Shown piece by piece: positions 17,966-25,008 of a stretch of 43,915 nt of DNA; position 1 is the stretch's first letter, and each line of letters starts with the position of its first letter. The notes beneath the pieces were generated by a model. That model was not told the DNA's origin. It saw nothing but the letters and a program-made list of their open reading frames with translations, and ran no database searches. The stretch is from positions 1-43,915 of the forward strand of contig JAOABA010000013.1 in the NCBI GenBank assembly GCA_026418625.1. Direction: 5' to 3'. The translations under genes were made by a program, and so were the position numbers. This DNA comes from Candidatus Kapaibacterium sp. GTDB lineage: Bacteria; Bacteroidota; Ignavibacteria; Kapaibacteriales; UBA2268.

Positions 17966-18139
17966 CTATTCAATTTTGACAAAGCTCCCTACCCTAGTAC
18001 CAAAACGGACATAGTAAAAGCTTGGATGTAAACTTGAAATATCAATTCTCAGATTCCCCTCTTGAGGGGTGGCAGCGTTAGCTGTCGGGGTGGATAAAAC
18101 ATACTCGCCAAGGACGTAGTTAATCTTGATTTCAGATAA
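17966..18139 (-). pseudogene. Orphan T9SS sorting-domain fragment (minus strand, C)
   Basis: Fifty-eight codons between an upstream in-frame TAG and a terminal TAG encode a near-complete second half of a sorting domain: EIKINYVLGEYVLSTPTANA, then ATPQEGNLRIDISSLHPSFY, then YVRFGTRVGSFVKIE. It aligns without gaps of more than one residue to the C-terminus of the BNR protein at 18984, including the extra TP..ATPQEG segment that looks like a translated repeat. No start codon context and no upstream body. Most of the 17122-18225 gap is made of such remnants and repeats. Confidence 0.7.
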
Positions 18140-18225
18140 CTATACAGAACGTAAATACTAATTAAGTGTGTTTCAAAAGACAGAACTTACTGGAACTTTC
18201 TATGAACAGCCAAAAACATTTGATT

Positions 18226-18767
18226 TTATTCAATCTCTTTCAATCGAGATATTAAGTCTATATTTATAGCTTCGCCGAGTTCTTTTAGTGTATTATAAAC
18301 CAATTGATAATTATAATTAGGATTTTTATTAATAATTTTTTTTACATCTTCTAAATCAATTGCTCTGCCAGAAAAAATTTTTAGAATGATTAAATCCTCA
18401 AGAGAGCAAAATGAAACATCACAACCATCAATTTGGATGATATTGGCTCTAGCTATAGCGTCAATTTCGTATTGAGTAAACGAAAAAATAAAATCTACCC
18501 TCATTTTACTGAGCTCATCATAGGCAGGTAAAACCATAGTCTCTGAAACGAACCTTCTGGATTTTCAATTAATATTCTCAAAGAAATTTCTTTGCAAAGA
18601 TTCAAAATTTCATTGATTTTTTCGATACCGATTCCTAAAGTAACATCAATATCATTAGTAAATCTTGGTTCTTCATAGATTAAAGCAGCCTGTCCACCTA
18701 TAATAATATAGGGAATTTTATGTTTTTTAAGAGCAGTGGCAAGTTTCTTAAAAAGTTCTCTTAGCAC
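18226..18767 (-). pseudogene. AbiEii-like nucleotidyltransferase, frameshifted
   Basis: Nucleotidyltransferase-fold protein of the kind found in toxin-antitoxin-like pairs, split over two frames. The first part starts at GTG 18767 (GAGG ribosome site upstream) and carries the NTase signature GG..DxD (YIIIGGQAALIYEEPRFTND, then ID). The second part, 18226-18537 and its upstream extension, reads RFVSETMVLPAYDELSKMRV then DFIFSFTQYE and SLEDLIILKIFSGR, the usual continuation. The frames join near 18553-18556, in the codon after NPE. Restoring one base gives a continuous ~180-aa protein (..NPEGFVSETMVLPAYDEL..). Either a genuine 1-nt deletion, an assembly error, or, less likely, recoding. It overlaps the small gene upstream by 20 nt. 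Confidence 0.75.
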
Positions 18768-18951
18768 TGTGTAGCCTCTTTATGAAACGAATTTTTTCGT
18801 CTAAAGATTCTAAAGGATTAAAATTACTTATAATGCTATTTTTCAATTCAAGCATTTGCTCAAATATCAATAATCTCTCATAAAAAGAATTATTAATTTT
18901 TTTTTCGAAATCTAATTCGAAATTCTCTAAAATATGAGGATTTTTAACCAT
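18748..18951 (-). CDS. Small helical partner of the nucleotidyltransferase
   Basis: 67-aa protein, charged and probably all-helical (LDFEKKINNSFYERLLIFEQ, ending SLDEKIRFIKRLHSAKRTF). No close family is recognised with certainty. It precedes the nucleotidyltransferase with a 20-nt overlap, a layout common for NTase gene pairs in which a short helical protein comes first. Whether it acts as an antitoxin is inference. No signal peptide or membrane segment. Confidence 0.55.
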   Translation of the reverse strand: MVKNPHILENFELDFEKKINNSFYERLLIFEQMLELKNSIISNFNPLESLDEKIRFIKRLHSAKRTF

Positions 18952-18983
18952 AATGCTTGAATAAATGTTAAATTTTTTCCGAT

Positions 18984-20435
18984 TTAAAATTTTATAAATC
19001 TACCCACCCAAACGCCAACACGGACATAGTAAAGGCTTGGAGGTAAACTTGAAATTTCAATTCTCAAATTCCCCTCTTGAGGGGTGGCAGAAAGTGCCGG
19101 GGTTGATAAAACACACTCGCCGAGGATGTTGAAAATCTTGATTTCAGATTCCTGCATTCGCAGGAATGACATATTTGAATGAGATTCCTCTTTTCGTAAG
19201 AATGAAGTATTTGATTGAGATTCCTGCAGGAATGACTCTGGTAGAAAGATTTCAATATAATCCTTTGCTGGGTTTGGGAAGATATTGATATTTTTATCTT
19301 GTTTTTCAACGGTTTCGACATTAGTCTTTATCCTGCCGGATTTATACAAACCATCACCAAATACTCCAGCATATACTATAATACCATCTTTTGTTGAGTC
19401 AATAGCAGGGATGGCAACTTGCCTAACAGATGAATCCTTTGGCAGACCATCAGAGAATCTTTCCCAAGACCAGCCAAAACTACCGCTAAGATATACTCCC
19501 TGCCTATCGCAGGCAGCAGCAATAAATTTTGGATAAAGCGGATGTTGGGCAAGTGCAAACACAGTTGAGCCGAAAGCCCCAACAGGTTTCCAAGTTTTTC
19601 CAGTGTCTTGTGATAAATAAATGCCCTTACCATAACGGAATTTGTTAAGATCAATTGAGTCAACACCGCAAAGAACCCAAGCTTTATCATAAGCTGAAGG
19701 AAGAACACATAGAACTCTTTTATTTTGAAGACCTAAAGAGTCTTTAAACCAGGTTTTTCCGTTGTCATAAGAACGGTAAACACCACTATTATGGAAACCG
19801 TCTCCGGCAATGAACATCAAATTTTTGTCAAGTGGGGAAATTGCCAAATCGAGGGACTGAATATCCAGATTCTCATTAGTGAGGCATTCATCAAAATTAT
19901 TAAAAGAATACCTAAATCCCTCGTCGGTATTAGCTGCTGATGCATATAATTCAAGCTGGTTGTTTTCATTCATTTTTGAAATGATTTTTGTAATTTGAAA
20001 ATTGCCCGAGCATTTCAAATTATTGGTATCCCAGTTCTTGCCGCCGTCTGATGATAATAAGACGCCACCTCGTGTGAACTTTCTTACGGAGGCAAACCAA
20101 AGATTGCTGTTTTCTACTGATTGATGAATGTTATAAACAGAATAGCCATTCAAGATTGGGTCACCGAAAGAATTGCCTGCATCGGTGCTAATTCTAAAGC
20201 CATTCTGACCAACACCAAAATAAGGAAAATTAATATTCTGCTCTGAAAAATCAGTTGGGATATCGTCAGATGAAACCATAATCATTTGTGGATTTTGCGG
20301 GCTGATAAATATGCCATTTAAGTATAAGCTTGTTCCGGGTAGCTTTGTCCATTGCTGTGAAAAAAGATTTGGTAGCGAAAGAAATACCAGAGATAAGATA
20401 ATTATGTTGAGCTTTAATGATATTAACTTTTTCAT
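18984..20435 (-). CDS. T9SS-sorted BNR/Asp-box beta-propeller protein with repeat-invaded sorting domain
   Basis: Secreted protein of 483 aa; ATG at 20435 chosen over a TTG two codons earlier. Signal peptide ~1-27 (ending LPNLFSQQ). The body is a sortilin/YCF48-like beta-propeller with Asp-box motifs: SSDGGKNW, SYDNGKTW, SQDTGKTW and SGSFGWSW. The sorting domain starts ~378 (NINIFPNPAKDYIEIFLPE) and ends VGRFIKF. It is interrupted twice: ~401-430 (SFLQESQSNTSFLRKEESHS, then NMSFLRMQES) is the literal translation of three dispersed repeat units, and ~445-455 (TPALSATPQEG) looks like another. The reading frame is intact across both, and the conserved strands resume (EIKIFNILGE, NLRIEISSLPPSLYYVRV). 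Function of the propeller is unknown, probably adhesion or binding. Confidence 0.8.
   Translation of the reverse strand: MKKLISLKLNIIILSLVFLSLPNLFSQQWTKLPGTSLYLNGIFISPQNPQMIMVSSDDIPTDFSEQNINFPYFGVGQNGFRISTDAGNSFGDPILNGYSVYNIHQSVENSNLWFASVRKFTRGGVLLSSDGGKNWDTNNLKCSGNFQITKIISKMNENNQLELYASAANTDEGFRYSFNNFDECLTNENLDIQSLDLAISPLDKNLMFIAGDGFHNSGVYRSYDNGKTWFKDSLGLQNKRVLCVLPSAYDKAWVLCGVDSIDLNKFRYGKGIYLSQDTGKTWKPVGAFGSTVFALAQHPLYPKFIAAACDRQGVYLSGSFGWSWERFSDGLPKDSSVRQVAIPAIDSTKDGIIVYAGVFGDGLYKSGRIKTNVETVEKQDKNINIFPNPAKDYIEIFLPESFLQESQSNTSFLRKEESHSNMSFLRMQESEIKIFNILGECVLSTPALSATPQEGNLRIEISSLPPSLYYVRVGVWVGRFIKF
19146..19235. repeat. Three short palindromic repeats inside a coding sequence
   Basis: GATTCCTGCATTCGCAGGAA plus two degenerate units (GAGATTCCTCTTTTCG..AAGAATGA; GAGATTCCTGCAGGAATGA) in tandem at ~30-bp spacing. 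Each adds a whole number of codons to the sorting domain of the surrounding gene. Same family as 3276-3529 and 17749-17888. Confidence 0.75.
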
Positions 20436-20544
20436 AATCAAAAAAAAATATAATAATAAATAAATTGAATACTAATTTAATGTTTTTTTTTCTTATCCGT
20501 TAATTCTTTTGAGGAGATTAATAAAATTAAGAAAGAAGAGAATT

Positions 20545-21210
20545 ATGCATCCTGATAAATTAAAAGAAATAATAATCTCCGGAGAGTCCTCTACTGTCGA
20601 ATTCAAGCGGAAAATCAGCTCTTACGAAAAAATCGCCCGTGAAATCTCTGCTTTTGCTAACACTTTGGGTGGTTATTTAATAATCGGTGTTGATGATGAC
20701 GGAAAAATTGTTGGAATTGATAGCGAAAAATCTTCTTTCGATCTTATTGAAGAAATCTGCGGATTTTATATTGATCCTCCGATTGAGCCTGAAATCGAGA
20801 TAGTCAATATTACCAACAAAGACGTTATCGTTGTTTACATTAACGAAAGCAATCGAAAACCACATAAAATTGTTGATAATGGCTCAAATTCTGAGTTTGA
20901 TTCGAGAGCATACATTCGGGTTGGTGATAAATCTCTGATTGCAAGCAGGGAGATGGAAAGAGTCCTTGCTGGGCTAAGTCCAGACTCAAGACCGTTGAAA
21001 TTAAGTATTGGTGATAAAGAAAAAAGGCTTTTCGCATATCTCGAAAAAAATGAAAAAGCAACCGTCAAGGATTTTGCAAGGATAGTCAATATTTCTGAAC
21101 GAAGGGCTTCTCGATTGCTTGTCAGACTCGTCAGAGCTGGAGTATTACAAATTCACGTTGATAATAATGCTGACTTCTTCACTTTGGTGGAAAGAATTGA
21201 TGGACAGTAA
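20545..21210 (+). CDS. AlbA_2/Schlafen-domain putative transcriptional regulator
   Basis: 221 aa from the ATG at 20545 (AAGAAGAGA upstream); a TTG 12 codons earlier is in frame but lacks support. Residues ~8-125 form the AlbA_2 (Schlafen AAA_4) domain: ESSTVEFKRK, then EISAFANTLGGYLIIGVDDD, then RAYIRVGDKSLIASREME. Residues ~150-215 look like a winged helix (LEKNEKATVKDFARIVNISE followed by RRASRLLVRLVRAGVL). Such proteins are usually annotated as nucleotide-binding or DNA-binding regulators, with few tested. Its stop overlaps the comF-like start by 11 nt, so the two are translationally coupled. Confidence 0.8.
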   Translation: MHPDKLKEIIISGESSTVEFKRKISSYEKIAREISAFANTLGGYLIIGVDDDGKIVGIDSEKSSFDLIEEICGFYIDPPIEPEIEIVNITNKDVIVVYINESNRKPHKIVDNGSNSEFDSRAYIRVGDKSLIASREMERVLAGLSPDSRPLKLSIGDKEKRLFAYLEKNEKATVKDFARIVNISERRASRLLVRLVRAGVLQIHVDNNADFFTLVERIDGQ

Positions 21211-21931
21211 TACAACCAAAGTTTTTAGTTTTATTAAAAACATAATTATTTCACCTCTTGATGTTCTTTCACCGAAACATTGCTTTGTCTGTGAAAAATC
21301 GATAACTGCTGATACAAACGTAGATTTTGTTTGCGATGAATGTTATTATAATTTTCCTCTTGCACCTGCACCAGATATAATAATGAACAGATTAGCTGAA
21401 AATTTTCCTCCTGATGATTTTGCCATCAGTAATGCTATAGCCCTTTTCAAGGTTGCTCAAAATTCAGATTATATGAAAATCATACACTCTATTAAATATT
21501 ATGGTTTTAGAAGAGTAGGCTTCCAACTTGGCTGTGAATTAGGAAAGTTGATAAAAAATCAATTAGATGAAAGTTATGATTATATTGTCCCTGTTCCGAT
21601 TCATTCTGCAAGATTCCGTGAAAGAGGTTTCAATCAGGCTGAAATATTAGCTAAGGGAATAGCACAAATTCTTAATGTTAATGTTCACAACAAACTTATT
21701 AAGCGAGTTAGATATACCACTACACAAACACTACTTTCAGGGGAGGAAAGAAAAACAAATGTAATGAATGTTTTTTCAGGATATAATAAAAATACAAAGC
21801 TAAATAATGAACAAATTTTAGTAGTTGATGATGTCCTGACTACTGGTTCAACAATAAATGAATGTGCTAAAACCCTTCTTAACATTGGAGCAAGAAGGGT
21901 TGATATTGCAAGTCTGGCAGTAGCAGGGTAA
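21200..21931 (+). CDS. ComF-family phosphoribosyltransferase-like protein
   Basis: 243 aa from the ATG at 21200; earlier starts lie deep in the upstream gene. N-terminal zinc ribbon (CFVCEKS..VCDECYYNFP), a linker with SIKYYGFRRVG, then a type I PRTase domain: YIVPVPIHSARFRERGFNQA and the PRPP loop ILVVDDVLTTGSTINEC. This is the ComF/GntX architecture linked to DNA uptake in competent bacteria, although most members are untested. It ends 1 nt before the convergent NeuB-like gene, with no room for a terminator. Confidence 0.92.
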   Translation: MDSNTTKVFSFIKNIIISPLDVLSPKHCFVCEKSITADTNVDFVCDECYYNFPLAPAPDIIMNRLAENFPPDDFAISNAIALFKVAQNSDYMKIIHSIKYYGFRRVGFQLGCELGKLIKNQLDESYDYIVPVPIHSARFRERGFNQAEILAKGIAQILNVNVHNKLIKRVRYTTTQTLLSGEERKTNVMNVFSGYNKNTKLNNEQILVVDDVLTTGSTINECAKTLLNIGARRVDIASLAVAG

Positions 21932-21932
21932 T

Positions 21933-22814
21933 TTATTGAATTCTTCTCAATTTCTTTCGTGAGCTCATTTCGCTTTCATAAACTTTTTTAATACCGTCTC
22001 CAAGCGAAGCTTCGATATCTCGAATATTTGATATTAACCTTATCAATCCGCCGATTTCTACAGAAGCTGCCTGATCGGTTCCCCACATAGCTCTATCAAG
22101 TGTTATATGCCTTTCAACGAAACAAGCTCCGAGTGTAACAGCTGCCCAAGTCGGTGCCAATCCGACTTCGTGCCCTGAATAACCAATTGGAATATTTGGA
22201 TATTTGTTTTGTAAAGTATTAATTACTCTTAAATTTAATTCTTCAACTTTACAAGGATAAGTAGAGGTAGCGTGAGCAATAAGAAGGTTATCCTCCCCAA
22301 TGGAATTTACGGCTGCTTCGATTTCTTCCATTGTGGACATACCTGTCGAAATCATTAATGGTTTTCCTGTGGATTTCATTTTTTTGAGCAATTCAATATC
22401 TGTCAGTGAAGCTGATGGTGCTTTATATGCAGGAACATCAAATTGCTCAATAAAATCAACTGAAGGTTCATCCCAGCAGGAGGCAAACCATTTAATATTA
22501 TGTTCTTTGCAAAATCTGTCAATTTCAGCGTATTCGTCTTTACCAAATTCAACTTTATAACGATAATCAATATATGTCATTCTTCCCCAAGGTGTGTCTC
22601 GTTCAATATACCATTGATCTTTAGGAACGCAGATTTCAGGGGTTCTTTTCTGAAATTTGACTGCATCAGCTCCGGCAGTTGCAGCTCCAGCAATCATTTT
22701 TTTTGCAAGTTCAACTGAGCCATTGTGATTAATACCAATTTCAGCAATGACATAAGTTGGCTCGCCATCACCAACATATTTATCACCAATTTTAATTTTT
22801 CTGTTCGAATTCAT
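21933..22814 (-). CDS. NeuB-like sialic-acid-synthase family protein lacking the SAF domain
   Basis: TIM-barrel enzyme (293 aa) of the family that condenses phosphoenolpyruvate with an aldose to make a nonulosonic or related keto sugar acid. Recognised from YVIAEIGINHNG, AGADAVKFQKR, STGMSTMEEIE, and the Mn-site histidines in IGYSGHEVG and ERHITLD, followed by TDQAAS. Canonical NeuB/PseI/LegI enzymes are ~340-350 aa with a C-terminal antifreeze-like SAF domain that contributes to the partner active site. Here the protein stops after SSRKKLRRIQ and that domain is absent. Strong ribosome site AAGGAG upstream. Last gene of the six-gene operon, 24 nt after the SDR gene. Substrate aldose unknown; no NeuC epimerase or PseB/LegB dehydratase is nearby. 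Confidence 0.85.
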   Translation of the reverse strand: MNSNRKIKIGDKYVGDGEPTYVIAEIGINHNGSVELAKKMIAGAATAGADAVKFQKRTPEICVPKDQWYIERDTPWGRMTYIDYRYKVEFGKDEYAEIDRFCKEHNIKWFASCWDEPSVDFIEQFDVPAYKAPSASLTDIELLKKMKSTGKPLMISTGMSTMEEIEAAVNSIGEDNLLIAHATSTYPCKVEELNLRVINTLQNKYPNIPIGYSGHEVGLAPTWAAVTLGACFVERHITLDRAMWGTDQAASVEIGGLIRLISNIRDIEASLGDGIKKVYESEMSSRKKLRRIQ

Positions 22815-22838
22815 ATTTTTCTCCTTTTTAAATAAAAA

Positions 22839-23654
22839 TTACCAAATAGTCCAGCCACCATCAACGACAAGATTTGCTCCAGTCATATAAGAAGAAGCAT
22901 CACTAGCAAGGAATAGCAAAGCACCCTTATAATCAGTAGGCTGTGCCATTCGCTTTAATGGTGTTCTTTTAGAATAGTTTTCAATGAAGTAATCTGCTTG
23001 ATTATTTTCGACACCCCCGGGTGAAAGAGCATTAACCCTGACATTTTGCTCGCCCCAATAAGCAGCAAGAAAGCGAGTGAAAGCTAAAACAGCACCTTTT
23101 GCAGTTGGATAAGCTGGTGATTTGTAAAATAATCTGCTTCCATCAGGTTTTAGGTATAGAGATTGGTCAGGTGCAACAATTCCATAAGTTGATGCGATAT
23201 TTATAATACTTCCTTTGTTCTGCTTTGCCATTTCAGTTCCGAAAACCTGTGAGCAAATGAACATACCTGTTACATTTACATCTATGACTTTTCGGAATAA
23301 ATCAAGCGGGTAGTTCTCAAATTTTGATTCTTCGAGCATTGAAACAGGGTTTTCAACCATATCATTAATTGCGGCATTATTTACCAATATGTCAATATGG
23401 TTAAATTTTTCAAGAATTTTTTGTTTTGCTTCTTCAACTTGCTGTTTATTTGTTATATCAAAAGCCAAACCCATTGATTCAGATGGTAACTCTTTTGCAA
23501 AAGCTATGCATTTTTCTTCACTGATGTCACAGACAACAACATTAGCTCCAGCTTCAGCTAAAGCTATGCAATGTTGTTTGCCGATAAGACCTAAAGCACC
23601 TGTTACTATGGCTGTTTTGCCTTCTAAACTGAATAATTCAATAACATTTTTCAT
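22839..23654 (-). CDS. Short-chain dehydrogenase, PtmA-like (flagellin/glycan modification type)
   Basis: Classical SDR of 271 aa. NAD(P)-binding TGALGLIG near residue 18, NNAA near 92, catalytic Ser in NIASTYG and Tyr-x3-Lys in AYPTAKG, and C-terminal FLASDASSYMTGANLVVDGG. The APDQSLY insert and RVNALSPGGVEN resemble the PtmA oxidoreductases seen in legionaminic-type flagellin-modification loci (recalled family resemblance). It starts 7 nt after the aminotransferase stop and is fifth of six genes in the operon. Likely oxidises or reduces a sugar hydroxyl or carbonyl before or after amination. Substrate unknown. Confidence 0.88.
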   Translation of the reverse strand: MKNVIELFSLEGKTAIVTGALGLIGKQHCIALAEAGANVVVCDISEEKCIAFAKELPSESMGLAFDITNKQQVEEAKQKILEKFNHIDILVNNAAINDMVENPVSMLEESKFENYPLDLFRKVIDVNVTGMFICSQVFGTEMAKQNKGSIINIASTYGIVAPDQSLYLKPDGSRLFYKSPAYPTAKGAVLAFTRFLAAYWGEQNVRVNALSPGGVENNQADYFIENYSKRTPLKRMAQPTDYKGALLFLASDASSYMTGANLVVDGGWTIW

Positions 23655-23661
23655 AATTTTT

Positions 23662-24996
23662 CTATGATTTTTTGGGTTTAAGATTAAAATTACCGACTCT
23701 TCTAAATACTGGCTCTAATACTTTCCCTTTAAGGTATTTACTAATATTACCTTCTTCTACTGCTTGTTTTAGAATAGGTAAAACTTTTTTATAGACATCG
23801 AGTGTGTATGATATGTCTTCATCTTTATGAGAGAATGACATATTATGAAAACCGCTCCAGAGAATACCATTTTTTATCATTTCCTGTTGAACCAGAGTTT
23901 TCATTTCGAGTGGATTTCCGGCTGAAGAGTCAAAAGTGATTATAGACCTGAAATTATAACCACCAGCCTTTGTATATGGCATATTGAGCGATTCAGCGAT
24001 TTGGTTATAGCCATCTTTTAGTTTTTTCCCTTGTCTATCTAAATATTCGGGGACATTTTTTTCAATAATTTCTGTAATTGTTGCTTTTGTAGCTGCAAGA
24101 GAAAGAGCTTCGCCACCGAAAGTAGTAAAGAAGAAAACATCACGCTCTAGTAAATCCATTATGTTCTTTCTGCCAGTAAGAACTGAGATTGGCATTCCAT
24201 TGGCAAGAGCTTTAGAGTAAGTTGCAAGGTCTGGTTTAATGCTAAAATATTCTTGGGCTCCACCTTTTGCCATTCTAAAGCCTGTCCACATTTCATCGAA
24301 AATTAAAATGATGCCTTTTCCGGTGCAGATTTCCCTGAGCTTGTGAAGGAAATTATCTTTTGGTTCCTCGAATACTACTGGTTCAAGTATTATAGCTGCT
24401 GTATCATCATCAATAGCATTAAGGACACTTTCCAAGTCATTATAGTTAAAAGTATATGTTAAATCCTTAGTAACTTGGGGGATTCCTTTATCTCTATCAG
24501 TAACTCCAATATACCAGTCGTGCCAGCCGTGGTATCCGCAGCAAAGAATGGTATTTTTACCAGTATATGCTCTTGCTAATCTGACTGCCGCAGTCGTTAC
24601 ATCACATCCTGTTTTACTGAATCTGACAGACTCAGCATTAGGAATAATAGATTTGATTAATTCAGCAACTTCAACTTCAAGTGGGTGCATAAGAGAAAAA
24701 GTTATACCATCTCTTAATTGCTCAATTATAGCATTGTCAACTTTGTCGTAGCAGTATCCAAGCGATAAAGGACCAACTCCCATTGTATAATCAAGATACT
24801 CATTTCCATCAACATCCCAGACGTGACAGCCTTTTCCACGTTTCAAATATATTGGTGCAACTCCTTTAGTGTGTTGTCCGGGTCCTTTGGCTAAGGTTTG
24901 TGTAACACAGGGAATTAATCCTAATGCTCTTTCGTAATATTTTTCAGATTCCGTAATAACAGGATAATTTTCATTAAAACCTATTTTATTTATCAT
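23662..24996 (-). CDS. Class III PLP aminotransferase, glutamate-1-semialdehyde-aminomutase-like
   Basis: PLP fold type I enzyme of 444 aa. Substrate/PLP region SKTGCDVTTAAVRLARAYTG, CGYHGWHDWY, PLP-pyridine Asp234 in IFDEMWTGFR and PLP Lys262 in YSKALANGMP. It is most like glutamate-1-semialdehyde aminomutases, but its place in a sugar operon argues against a haem role. A sugar-carbonyl aminotransferase or mutase is more likely. Most nonulosonate pathways use DegT-type aminotransferases instead, so this is an unusual choice. Ribosome site GAGGAC precedes the ATG; 12 nt from the transketolase stop. Confidence 0.88.
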   Translation of the reverse strand: MINKIGFNENYPVITESEKYYERALGLIPCVTQTLAKGPGQHTKGVAPIYLKRGKGCHVWDVDGNEYLDYTMGVGPLSLGYCYDKVDNAIIEQLRDGITFSLMHPLEVEVAELIKSIIPNAESVRFSKTGCDVTTAAVRLARAYTGKNTILCCGYHGWHDWYIGVTDRDKGIPQVTKDLTYTFNYNDLESVLNAIDDDTAAIILEPVVFEEPKDNFLHKLREICTGKGIILIFDEMWTGFRMAKGGAQEYFSIKPDLATYSKALANGMPISVLTGRKNIMDLLERDVFFFTTFGGEALSLAATKATITEIIEKNVPEYLDRQGKKLKDGYNQIAESLNMPYTKAGGYNFRSIITFDSSAGNPLEMKTLVQQEMIKNGILWSGFHNMSFSHKDEDISYTLDVYKKVLPILKQAVEEGNISKYLKGKVLEPVFRRVGNFNLKPKKS

Positions 24997-25008
24997 TTTT
25001 TTAGTCCT

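Noticed and set aside
17122-18225. tRNA or other structured RNA gene in the long gap
   Set aside because: No cloverleaf or CCA-type end was seen; the hairpins present are terminator-like or repeat palindromes.
19064-19321. 85-codon minus-strand frame rich in ESQS/RNLKSR-like sequence
   Set aside because: It is another frame of the repeat-bearing sorting domain of the BNR protein.
23662-24996. Haem-pathway glutamate-1-semialdehyde aminomutase (hemL)
   Set aside because: Family resemblance is real, but operon context with SpsF, NeuB-like and transketolase genes argues for a sugar substrate.
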